This document shows positions 6,390 through 14,431 of a stretch of 15,997 nt of DNA, piece after piece. Source of the stretch: a bacterium (lineage in GTDB: Bacteria; Krumholzibacteriota; Krumholzibacteria; LZORAL124-64-63); NCBI GenBank assembly GCA_016873405.1, contig VGXH01000004.1, positions 1-15,997 on the forward strand. Reading direction: 5' to 3'. Below the pieces are notes generated by a model. That model did no database searches. It saw only the letters and a list, made by a program, of their open reading frames with translations, and had not been told where the DNA came from. Position 1 is the first letter of the stretch, and every line of letters starts with the position of its first letter. A program made the position numbers and the translations under genes.

Positions 6390-7252
6390 GGCCGCCGCCG
6401 CCGCAGGCGCACGCCCAGTTCCGCGCCGCCCGCATCGCGAAGGAGGTCCCGTCCCCGCAGGACGGCGAGCGCCTCGGCCAGCACGCTGAGCGCGATCTCG
6501 GCCGGGGTCTCGTCGCCCAGATCCAGCCCGACCGGAGCCCGCACCCGGGCCAGGGTCTCGGGGGCCAGCCCGCGCCGCCGCAGCTCGCCGAGGGTGCGCG
6601 CCGACTTGGCCCGGCTGCCGAGCAGGCCGACGAACGCGAACGGCCTCGGCAGCGAGGACTCGGCCCGCAGGAGGGCCTCCAGGTAATCGGCGTCCAGTTC
6701 GTGGCCGCGGCTGGCCACCAGCACGGCGCCGCCCGCCGCGCCGGCCAGGTGCCCGGCCAAGCCGGCGGGACCGCTGACCGCCGTGCCGACGCCGGCGGAC
6801 GGCGGCAGATCGGCGAGCATCCGCGGGCGGTCGTCCACGAGCAGGAAGCGGAACGGCAGCGTCCTGCCGACCGTCGCCAGGGCGCGCCCCACGTGCCCGG
6901 CGCCGATGACCACGAACGGCACGGCGCGCAGCACCGGCTCCAGGAACACGGTCATGCGCCCGCCACAGACGCCGTGGCCGCCGTCGAGGTCGATCGCGAC
7001 CGTGCGGCAGACGCCGTCGCCCGCGACCAGCGCCGCCTGCTCCAGCACGTGCGCCTCGGCCCTGCCGCCGCCGACGCTCCCGGTCAGGCGACCGTCGGCG
7101 TGGACGATCATCTTCGCGCCCGGTTGCCGCGGGACCGAGCGTTCGGCGCCGACGACCGTCGCCAGCACGCCGGCGCGCTGTTCGCGCACCATGTCCGCCA
7201 GTTCGAGCAGGACGTCGCCCTCGCAGGGCGTGCGCCAGGGATCGTCCGCCAT
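6386..7252 (-). CDS. xdhC: XdhC/CoxI family molybdenum hydroxylase maturation protein
   Basis: XdhC-family proteins bind the molybdenum cofactor, help its sulfuration and deliver it to xanthine dehydrogenase-type hydroxylases. The 288-residue protein has the N-terminal XdhC/CoxI domain (about 12-108; GSVGGGRAEAHV at 58-69 and GVCGGRMTVFLEP at 94-106) and a C-terminal Rossmann domain with GAGHVGRAL (117-125), GLLGSRAKSART (209-220) and PVGLDLGDETPAEIALSVLAE-like sequence (about 240-260). Its ATG follows the mocA-like stop by three bases and its own stop overlaps yqeB. In this gene company it is best read as the XdhC of a selenium-dependent hydroxylase system, where selenium may replace the cofactor sulfur; that last point is inference. 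Confidence 0.92.
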   Translation of the reverse strand: MADDPWRTPCEGDVLLELADMVREQRAGVLATVVGAERSVPRQPGAKMIVHADGRLTGSVGGGRAEAHVLEQAALVAGDGVCRTVAIDLDGGHGVCGGRMTVFLEPVLRAVPFVVIGAGHVGRALATVGRTLPFRFLLVDDRPRMLADLPPSAGVGTAVSGPAGLAGHLAGAAGGAVLVASRGHELDADYLEALLRAESSLPRPFAFVGLLGSRAKSARTLGELRRRGLAPETLARVRAPVGLDLGDETPAEIALSVLAEALAVLRGRDLLRDAGGAELGVRLRRRRP

Positions 7253-7255
7253 CGC

Positions 7256-7915
7256 TCAGTCCTTCCCGCCCGCCGGGTGCGGTCCGGCGGGCTCGTCATG
7301 GTCCAGCACGACGCCGGGGTCGGCCACCGGCACGGGCACCGGCGCCGGGGCGCGACCGGCCGCGACCTCGTCCGCATAGAAGTCCTGCCACGACCCGGGC
7401 GCGTCCGCCGCCGCCGGCGCGAGCCCGGTCAGCAGCGCGAACGGCAGCACCAGCGGGTGCCCGGGCTGTCCGCCCCAGGTCGGCCGCACGATGCGGCCCG
7501 GGTTGGCGTCCGCGACGAGGGCCAACTGCATCAGCGTGCGCCGGCGCGCGTGCGGCAGGTCGACCGGCTGGACCCAGAGGCGCGCCGGCCGCCGGCCCGC
7601 GGCCGCCAGCCAGGTCCAGGCGAGCGCCAGCGTTCGCGCCGTGCCGCCGCCCGCTGGCCCGGTCGCCACCGCCAGTGGCGGCAGCGCGGCGTCCGTGAGG
7701 CAGCCCAGGCAGTCCGGCGCCAGCGCCGGCGTCGTCACCACCAGCAGCAGGCCCACGCCGCCTCGGCGATAGCCCGCCGCCACGCGCAGCAGCAGCGGGC
7801 GTGGATCGCCATCGACGATCGCCAGCGCCTTCGGCGCGCCGAACCGCCGGCTCTCGCCGCGGCACATGACGACCGCGACGTCGTCCGGACCCGGTCCGGT
7901 CGGCTCAGGCGTCAT
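7256..7915 (-). CDS. MobA/MocA-like nucleotidyltransferase, probable molybdopterin cytidylyltransferase
   Basis: Relatives (MocA, YgfJ) add CMP to molybdopterin to form the dinucleotide cofactor used by xanthine-dehydrogenase-type hydroxylases. In 219 residues the family landmarks are visible: VVMCRGESRRFGAPKAL (15-31), which keeps G20, S22, R24, G26 and K29 of the GxSxRxGxPK nucleotide loop but has MCR where LAA is usual; VQPVDLPH (115-122) with the metal-type Asp; GQPGHPLVLP (149-158), the GHP motif of MocA; and LDHDEP (204-209). The ATG overlaps the end of yqeC by 11 nt and the gene ends 3 nt before xdhC. CTP is the expected nucleotide from the context, but specificity cannot be proven from sequence. 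The C-terminus is Pro-rich. Confidence 0.8.
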   Translation of the reverse strand: MTPEPTGPGPDDVAVVMCRGESRRFGAPKALAIVDGDPRPLLLRVAAGYRRGGVGLLLVVTTPALAPDCLGCLTDAALPPLAVATGPAGGGTARTLALAWTWLAAAGRRPARLWVQPVDLPHARRRTLMQLALVADANPGRIVRPTWGGQPGHPLVLPFALLTGLAPAAADAPGSWQDFYADEVAAGRAPAPVPVPVADPGVVLDHDEPAGPHPAGGKD

Positions 7916-8672
7916 CGCCGCCGGCCTGCTCCGCGCGGCACGCCGCGCGCAGTCGCAGTCCGTCTTCGCCGCGGCTGCAGAACACGACCAGGGGCAGCCG
8001 CGGATGTTCCAGCGCCCGGCCCGTGAACGCGAACAGGCCGACGCTGTCCGGCTGCTGCTCCAGCCCGGCCAGGACCAGGGCGATCGGCACCGCCGCGGGC
8101 ACCTGGTCCAGGTAGCCGCCCGGCCCGGTCAGCAACGCGTGGGCGTGGTCCCACTGCCAGACCTCGTCCGGCCGCGCCCCGACCGGATCGCGGACGTCGG
8201 GGCGGCCGAGGCGGTGCACGACGCGGCCCGCCGGCTCGCCGACGCCGCCGACGCCCATCACGACGAGCGCCAGCGAGGTGCGGCCCGGCCAGACCGGCTC
8301 GCCCGGGCGATAGTACTTGAAGGGCAGGCCGGCGGCGCCGTCCACCTCGACCACGACCAGGTCCTCGAGCGCGTCCACCTCGTCCGCGGTCAGGCCCCGC
8401 CACTTCCCGTCCGGGTCGGCGCCGGCGTGCAGGAAGCGCGCCCCGGCGGCCGCCCGCGCCGACGCCGCGGGCCCCGGGGACACGCCCGTGAATCCCGGCA
8501 CCGGCGCCGTGCGCGTGGTGGTCGTCGCCACGGCGGCCAGCCCCTCGGCCGCCCACAGGCGCGCCACCTCGCCCAGCAGCGTCGTCTTCCCGCCGGAGCC
8601 GCAGACGGCCACGACATGGCCTGCCCCGCGCGGCAGGAAGGCGTGCCAGGGTTCAAGGAACTCGAAGCGCAT
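7905..8672 (-). CDS. yqeC: Selenium-dependent hydroxylase accessory protein YqeC
   Basis: YqeC (TIGR03172-type) travels with YqeB and SelD in genomes that carry selenium-dependent molybdenum hydroxylases; its reaction is unknown. The 255-residue protein has a P-loop-like GSGGKTT (25-31), like that of Mur ligases and formyl-THF synthetase, a TTTT run at 50-53, the hallmark VVVEVDGAAGLPFK (106-119), and RPDEVWQW (167-174). This supports an ATP- or GTP-binding protein. The ATG shares one base with the glycosyltransferase stop (TGATG), and the 3' end overlaps the mocA-like gene by 11 nt, so it is embedded in the operon. The call is firm from the motifs and from the neighbours. Confidence 0.9.
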   Translation of the reverse strand: MRFEFLEPWHAFLPRGAGHVVAVCGSGGKTTLLGEVARLWAAEGLAAVATTTTRTAPVPGFTGVSPGPAASARAAAGARFLHAGADPDGKWRGLTADEVDALEDLVVVEVDGAAGLPFKYYRPGEPVWPGRTSLALVVMGVGGVGEPAGRVVHRLGRPDVRDPVGARPDEVWQWDHAHALLTGPGGYLDQVPAAVPIALVLAGLEQQPDSVGLFAFTGRALEHPRLPLVVFCSRGEDGLRLRAACRAEQAGGDDA

Positions 8673-9817
8673 CAGGTCCCCCGGCGGGCGCTGCCCGGCG
8701 CCAGCGCGCGGTACCAGGACAACAGGCGGCTCACCATCGCCTCCCGCGTGAAGGACTCGTCGTAGCGCGCGCGCCCCGCCGCGCCCAGGCGCCGGCAGAG
8801 CTCGCCGTCCCCCTGCAGCGCGGCCAGCGCGGATCCCAACGCCGCCGGGTCGCCCGGCGGCACGCGCAGGCAGGTGCGGTCCGGAACACCGACCTCGGCC
8901 ACCCCGGTCGGCAGGTCGGTGCAGACGACCGCCACCCCGGCCGCCATCGCCTCCAGTTGCACGAGCCCGAACGCTTCGCTGCGGTCGAGGCTCGGCAACA
9001 CCAGCGCGCGCGCGCTTCCGAGCCGCGCGGCGATGCCGTCGCCGTCCATCTCGCCCAGGAACGCCGTCCGGTCGGCCACGCCCAGGCGCCGCGCCTGCGC
9101 GCGCAGCGCCCCGGCCAGCGGCCCGTCGCCCACCAGGTCCAGGCGCGCGGCCGGCACGCCGACCAGCGCCTGCAGGAGCACGTCCACGCCCTTGTAGCCG
9201 ACCAGGCGCCCCACGAACAGGAACGGTCCGTCGCGGCGGGGCTCCACCTGCCGCCAGGGCGAGCCGGCGATCCCGAACGGCACGACCGTCACCTTGGCGC
9301 GGAACGCGGCCAGCAGCGGCGACCGGTCGCGCAGCGACGCCGACGAGACGCAGATGCCCGCGGCCTCGCGCAGGCAGGCGCGAACGAGCGGCGCGACCAG
9401 GCGCCCGCCCAGCCGCTGGCGCGTGATGTCGGCGTGGTACCAGACGGCCAGCGGCACGCGGCGCAGGGTCGGGTCGCGACGCGCGGCCAGGCAGGCGGCG
9501 GCGGCCAGCGGATTGGGCAGGTGCAGGTGGAGCAGATCGACGCCGCCTCGCGCGAGTTCCCGCCGCAGGGTCGCCGGCAGGCCCGGGTTGACGGGCTGCG
9601 AGTGGACGACCCCGACGCGCGCGGCCCGCAGCAAGCGCCCGCTTCGCCCCGAACGCGGGCCGCGGATCGCTTCCGCGGCGGACCGCACGCCGCCGCCCGA
9701 CGTCAGCAGCGTCACGTCGCAGCCGTCGTCGAGCAGGCCCTCGGCCATCTCCCGCAGGATGGTCTCCATGCCGCCCCGATGCGGCGCGTAGTACTTGCCG
9801 AGGTGCAGCACGTGCAT
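8672..9817 (-). CDS. Glycosyltransferase family 4 protein
   Basis: This is a retaining GT-B glycosyltransferase that would move a sugar from a nucleotide-sugar donor to an envelope glycan or lipid acceptor; substrate unknown. The 381-residue protein begins MHVLHLGKYYAPHRGGMET (1-19), the typical GT4 N-terminus with its acceptor-side glycine loop. VVPFGI (178-183) and FVGRLVGYKGVDVLLQA (201-217) open the donor domain, and the EX7E motif is E281...E289 in SEAFGLVQLEAMA. No Shine-Dalgarno is present, yet the promoter lies just upstream, so a leaderless mRNA is likely. It leads the selenium-molybdenum accessory operon, which is an odd pairing. The reading frame is open upstream into groEL, but the N-terminal homology and promoter fix this ATG. 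Confidence 0.9.
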   Translation of the reverse strand: MHVLHLGKYYAPHRGGMETILREMAEGLLDDGCDVTLLTSGGGVRSAAEAIRGPRSGRSGRLLRAARVGVVHSQPVNPGLPATLRRELARGGVDLLHLHLPNPLAAAACLAARRDPTLRRVPLAVWYHADITRQRLGGRLVAPLVRACLREAAGICVSSASLRDRSPLLAAFRAKVTVVPFGIAGSPWRQVEPRRDGPFLFVGRLVGYKGVDVLLQALVGVPAARLDLVGDGPLAGALRAQARRLGVADRTAFLGEMDGDGIAARLGSARALVLPSLDRSEAFGLVQLEAMAAGVAVVCTDLPTGVAEVGVPDRTCLRVPPGDPAALGSALAALQGDGELCRRLGAAGRARYDESFTREAMVSRLLSWYRALAPGSARRGT

Positions 9818-9823
9818 GCGCGC

Positions 9824-9852
9824 AGTGTAACCGCCGCCGGCGGCCCCGTCAA
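9824..9852 (-). promoter_or_regulatory. Sigma70-type promoter abutting the glycosyltransferase start
   Basis: TTGACG (-35, 9847-9852), a 17-base spacer, and TACACT (-10, 9824-9829) form a good sigma70-type promoter. Only six bases (GCGCGC) separate the -10 from the ATG, which puts +1 at or next to the A of the start codon. Confidence 0.65.
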
Positions 9853-9877
9853 AGCGCGCAGGGGCGCCCCTGACGGG
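9845..9877. promoter_or_regulatory. Inverted repeats overlapping the -35 of the glycosyltransferase operon
   Basis: Arms CCCGTCA (9845-9851) and TGACGGG (9871-9877) flank 19 bases, and the left arm covers most of the -35. Inside is the 14-bp perfect palindrome CAGGGGCGCCCCTG (9859-9872). This may be an operator, or just G+C-rich structure following groEL. Confidence 0.35.
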
Positions 9878-9889
9878 AGCACCACGGCA

Positions 9890-9921
9890 AGGCCCCCGCC
9901 GGCAGCCGCCGGCGGGGGCCT
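9890..9921. terminator. 14-bp G+C hairpin after groEL, lacking a T tract
   Basis: Arms aggcccccgccggc (9890-9903) and gccggcgggggcct (9908-9921) pair perfectly with a 4-nt loop, 25 bases after the groEL stop. On the minus strand only TTGCCG follows, so it is not a classic intrinsic terminator. It may still cause pausing, Rho-assisted termination or 3' stabilisation. Confidence 0.6.
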
Positions 9922-9945
9922 CGTGGACGCGCGGTCCGATCGGGG

Positions 9946-11583
<1,638 letters not shown>

Positions 11584-11643
11584 GCTTGACTCTCCTTGTG
11601 CTCTGCGACCGGTCGGCGGCTCGTCCGCCCCGGCACATGGTTG

Positions 11644-11655
11644 TGAACCGGTTCA
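11644..11655. other. 12-bp perfect palindrome in the groES-groEL spacer
   Basis: TGAACCGGTTCA lies three bases after the groES stop codon, within the 75-nt spacer before groEL. It could form a small stem in the bicistronic mRNA. No known site is recognised. Confidence 0.35.
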
Positions 11656-11658
11656 GCG

Positions 11659-11949
11659 CTAGCCCAGGATGGCCAGCACGTCGCTCTCGCGCAGGATCAG
11701 GTAGTCGACGCCGTCGACGTTGACCTCGGTGCCGGAGTACTTGCCGTACAGCACCACGTCGCCCTTCTTGACCTCGGGCGCCACGCGCTCGCCGCTGTCG
11801 CTGATCTGGCCGGGGCCCACGGCGACGATGGTGCCCTGCATGGGCTTCTCCTTGGCGGTGTCCGGGATGATGATGCCGCCCTTCATCGTTTCCTTCTCCA
11901 TGGGCTTGACGATGACGCGGTCGGCCAGCGGCTTGATGTTCATGGCCAT
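11659..11949 (-). CDS. groS: 10-kDa co-chaperonin GroES
   Basis: GroES caps the GroEL ring. The 96-residue protein has the family N-terminus [12 protein letters not shown] (5-16), the mobile loop around [24 protein letters not shown] (43-48), [17 protein letters not shown] and the C-terminal [13 protein letters not shown]. The first ATG of two (11949 and 11943) has the better-placed GGGAGG, eight bases upstream. The reading frame stays open further upstream to 12135, but that would translate the promoter and CIRCE element and is rejected. It is first in the groES-groEL operon. Confidence 0.97.
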   Translation of the reverse strand: MAMNIKPLADRVIVKPMEKETMKGGIIIPDTAKEKPMQGTIVAVGPGQISDSGERVAPEVKKGDVVLYGKYSGTEVNVDGVDYLILRESDVLAILG

Positions 11950-12017
11950 GCTCGGTTCCTCCCTGCGATGGTCTGGTGCGGTCCGAGACCGCCTCGGCGG
12001 CGCCTTGCCTGCCCGCT

Positions 12018-12044
12018 CTGGCAGTCTCGCCCTGCGAGTGCTAA
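12018..12044. promoter_or_regulatory. CIRCE operator (HrcA site) with one degenerate arm
   Basis: Read on the minus strand, TTAGCACTC (12036-12044) is a perfect CIRCE left arm. After exactly nine bases comes GACTGCCAG (12018-12026), which matches GAGTGCTAA at six of nine positions. It starts nine bases downstream of the -10, the classic position for HrcA repression of groESL. No hrcA is in the window. Confidence 0.85.
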
Positions 12045-12052
12045 GCGCCCGC

Positions 12053-12080
12053 AATATAGCCGGGCCGGCCCCGGCGGCAA
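12053..12080 (-). promoter_or_regulatory. Sigma70-type promoter of groES-groEL
   Basis: TTGCCG (-35, 12075-12080), a 16-base spacer and TATATT (-10, 12053-12058, five of six consensus) lie just upstream of the CIRCE element. The transcript start would fall at about 12046, at the edge of CIRCE. No sigma32-type CCCCAT box is seen. Confidence 0.75.
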
Positions 12081-12205
12081 CCTCGGTTCCAGCGGTCAAC
12101 GCAGAAAACTGCATTAGCCTGGTGATGCCTGCCAATTTGACAGCCAGGCTGCCGGGATGCGGGATGCGGCCCGGGCGGGGGAATCGCTCGCCGCGGTTAC
12201 GGCAA

Positions 12206-13210
12206 CTACCTGCCGTACCTGGCGTTGAGATCGCGCAACCTTTGCGTGACGGCTTCGAGATCCACGGTGGGGGCCGCGTCAGGGGTCAGCGGGGCCGCGG
12301 GGCCGGCCGGCGCGGGCGTCGGTGTCGCGGCGACGGCCGGCGGCGCGCCGCCGGAACCGGCGGGCTCTCCCGCTTTCTGATACCAGGTCGCCCGGCCGCG
12401 CCGCACCAGCGCGAAACCCGGCGTCCCGTCGGGCAGGCTCTCGCTGGCGCCGAGAAACAGCACGCCGCCCTTGTCCAGGGCGCCGTGCGCCTTGCGCAGG
12501 ACCTCGCGTTTGAAATCGTCCTGGAAGTAGATGAGAACGTAGCGGGTCAGGATCAGGTCGAAGGTGCCCATCATGATGAACGAGTCGCGCAGGTTGAACT
12601 TGCGATAGACGACGCGGTCGCGGATCTCGCGCCTCACCTCGTGCCGCCCGTCGGCCGCCGGCGTGAACCAGCGCTCGAGGAGCTCCGCCGACAAGCCGCG
12701 CTGGATCGCCATGCCGCCGTAGACGCCGGCCTTTGCCGCGGCCAGCGCCGAATCGGAGAGGTCCGTCGCCAGGATGTCGAGGTTCTCCGGCTTGAGCGCC
12801 GGGAAGCGCCGGGCGGTCTCGTGATAGACCATCGCCAGGGAGTACGGCTCCTGCCCCGTCGAGCAGGCGGCAGACCAGATGCGGATCTTCTGCCGCCTGC
12901 CGGCGGCGATCTCGCCGGCCCAGGCCGGCAGCAGGTGATCGCGGAAGGCGTCGAACGGCGCGCTGTCGCGGAACCACAGCGTCTCGTTCGTCGTCATCGC
13001 GTCGATGACCGCGTCGCGCACTCCGCGCGGCAGGTCCGCCTGCAGGGCCCGCAGCAGCGCGCCGTAGTCCGCCAGGCCGTTGACCTTCATGATCTCCGAC
13101 AGCCGCGTCTCCACGAGATAGGCCTTGTCGTCGGTGAGGCTGATCGATGTCTCGCGCTGCAGGAAATCGCGGATGCGATCGAATTCGCGCGTGCTGATCG
13201 TCGTCGCCAT
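12206..13210 (-). CDS. cheR: Chemotaxis protein-glutamate methyltransferase CheR
   Basis: CheR methylates glutamates of chemoreceptors with S-adenosylmethionine during adaptation. The 334-residue protein has the N-terminal all-helical domain (to about 75), NETLWFRD (75-82), the SAM site [13 protein letters not shown] (112-124), D150 in the ATDLS motif, and TRYVLIYF (222-229) in place of the common [20 protein letters not shown] (248-259) ends the fold. Residues ~280-315 are an Ala/Pro linker, followed by a short predicted amphipathic helix ([18 protein letters not shown]), making it about 50 residues longer than the core. GGGGAGG lies three bases upstream of the ATG. It is 104 nt downstream of cheB. 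Confidence 0.95.
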   Translation of the reverse strand: MATTISTREFDRIRDFLQRETSISLTDDKAYLVETRLSEIMKVNGLADYGALLRALQADLPRGVRDAVIDAMTTNETLWFRDSAPFDAFRDHLLPAWAGEIAAGRRQKIRIWSAACSTGQEPYSLAMVYHETARRFPALKPENLDILATDLSDSALAAAKAGVYGGMAIQRGLSAELLERWFTPAADGRHEVRREIRDRVVYRKFNLRDSFIMMGTFDLILTRYVLIYFQDDFKREVLRKAHGALDKGGVLFLGASESLPDGTPGFALVRRGRATWYQKAGEPAGSGGAPPAVAATPTPAPAGPAAPLTPDAAPTVDLEAVTQRLRDLNARYGR

Positions 13211-13237
13211 GCGCCTCCCCGCTCCTGCTCCTGCTCT

Positions 13238-13258
13238 CGCGCGGCCCGCCGCCGCGCG
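13238..13258. other. Inverted repeat in the cheB-cheR spacer
   Basis: Arms cgcgcgg (13238-13244) and ccgcgcg (13252-13258) with a 7-nt loop lie in the 104-nt spacer between cheB and cheR. No T tract follows. In sequence this G+C-rich it may be chance, but it is the only structure I see in the spacer. Confidence 0.3.
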
Positions 13259-13314
13259 CGGGGCGCGCCGTCCGGCCGCGCCCCCGCCTCACCCGCGGCC
13301 CGGACGCCGTTCCG

Positions 13315-14406
13315 TCAGCGGGCGGCGGGCGCCCGCCCGCCGGCCGCCAGGCCCGTCAGCCGACCGGCCAGGTCCTCCAGCGCCACCGCTTCGTCGCTCA
13401 ATCCGGCCGCGACCACGGCCCGCGGCATGCCGTACACCACGCAGGTGGCCTCCGATTGCGTCAGGCACCAGCCGCCGGCCGCCTTCAGCAGGCGCGTCCC
13501 GGCCAGCCCGTCCTCGCCCATTCCGGTCATGACGACCGCGAGCACGCGCTGGGTGCCGCCGATCCGGGCCAGCGAGCGGAACAGCACGTCGGCGGCCGGT
13601 CGCACGCTCTGTTCCGGCGGGTCGTCGTTCAGGCGGCACACCGAGCGGGTGCCCTCGCGCACGATCGCCAGGTGCCTGCCGCCGGGCGCCAGATAGACGG
13701 TGCCCGCCTGCAGCACGTCGCCGTCGGCCGCCTCGACGACCGCCAGCTGCGACTTGGCGTCGAGGTTGCGCGCCAGCGACAGCGTGAACAACGGCGGCAT
13801 GTGCTGGACCACCACGACCGGCATCGGGTAGTCCGCCGGCAGTCGCGGCACCAGGCGCGACAACGCCTCCGGCCCCCCCGTCGACACGGCGATCGCGGTC
13901 ACCCAGAAGCCCGCGGCGTGAGGCCGAACTCCGGCGCCGCCGCGCGCCGTCCCGGCGGCCGGCGCCGCGACGGCCCGGCCCCGCGCCCCCGCGCCCGACG
14001 CCAGCTGCTCGCGCACGGTCCCGAGCACGGGCTCGAGCTCGGCCTTCAGCATCGCCACCGACTGCTGGAAGCCGCTGCCGGCCGGCTTGCGCACGAACTG
14101 CTCGGCGCCGCGCGACAGGGCTGCGATGGTCAGGTCGGCGCCCTCGTTGCCCAGGCCGCTGACGACGACCACCATCAGCCGCGGTCGGCTCTTCTTGAGC
14201 CGGTCGAGCACCTCGAGGCCGTCCATGTCCGGCAGGTGCAGGTCCAGGAAGACGACGTCAGGCTGGCCGCTCGCCGCGGCCGCCAGACCGTCCGCGCCGC
14301 GCCCCGCGACGTCGACGCGGCCGACGCCCGGCAGTCCGCGCAGCACCTCCGCCATGATCTTCTGGAAGACGAGGCTGTCCTCGATCACCAGCGCCCGCAG
14401 GTCCAT
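13315..14406 (-). CDS. cheB: Chemotaxis response regulator protein-glutamate methylesterase CheB
   Basis: CheB removes receptor methyl esters (and deamidates glutamines) when phosphorylated by CheA. The 363-residue protein has an N-terminal receiver with E9-D10, phospho-acceptor D55 (VVFLDLHLPD), S83 and K107 (RKPAG). An Ala/Gly-rich linker at ~134-165 leads to the methylesterase domain with the triad S175 (AVSTGGPE), H202 (VVQHMPP) and D299 (MTGMGEDG). All key residues are intact. A GGAGG eight bases upstream supports the ATG, which is 25 nt after the MCP stop, so it is co-transcribed with the receptor. No cheA or cheW is in the window. Confidence 0.96.
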   Translation of the reverse strand: MDLRALVIEDSLVFQKIMAEVLRGLPGVGRVDVAGRGADGLAAAASGQPDVVFLDLHLPDMDGLEVLDRLKKSRPRLMVVVVSGLGNEGADLTIAALSRGAEQFVRKPAGSGFQQSVAMLKAELEPVLGTVREQLASGAGARGRAVAAPAAGTARGGAGVRPHAAGFWVTAIAVSTGGPEALSRLVPRLPADYPMPVVVVQHMPPLFTLSLARNLDAKSQLAVVEAADGDVLQAGTVYLAPGGRHLAIVREGTRSVCRLNDDPPEQSVRPAADVLFRSLARIGGTQRVLAVVMTGMGEDGLAGTRLLKAAGGWCLTQSEATCVVYGMPRAVVAAGLSDEAVALEDLAGRLTGLAAGGRAPAAR

Positions 14407-14431
14407 CGCCCGTTCCTCCGCTCGTCCCTCG

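Noticed and set aside
5595..9817. Possible selenocysteine codon in the selenium-related genes
   Set aside because: All five genes read through as full-length proteins ending at normal positions; no in-frame TGA with a following SECIS-like need is seen, which fits the non-selenocysteine cofactor trait.
11950..12135. Longer groES start at 12135
   Set aside because: It would translate the promoter, the transcript start and CIRCE; the ATG at 11949 has a good GGGAGG and matches the GroES N-terminus.
12116..12150. Inverted repeat AGCCTGG/CCAGGCT between cheR and groES
   Set aside because: Seven-base arms with a 21-base loop and a T run (TTTT) displaced by several bases; too weak to call as the cheR terminator.
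11720..13696. Plus-strand open frame of 658 codons opposite groES, cheR and cheB
   Set aside because: Antisense shadow; it crosses the groESL promoter and CIRCE and shows no recognisable domain.
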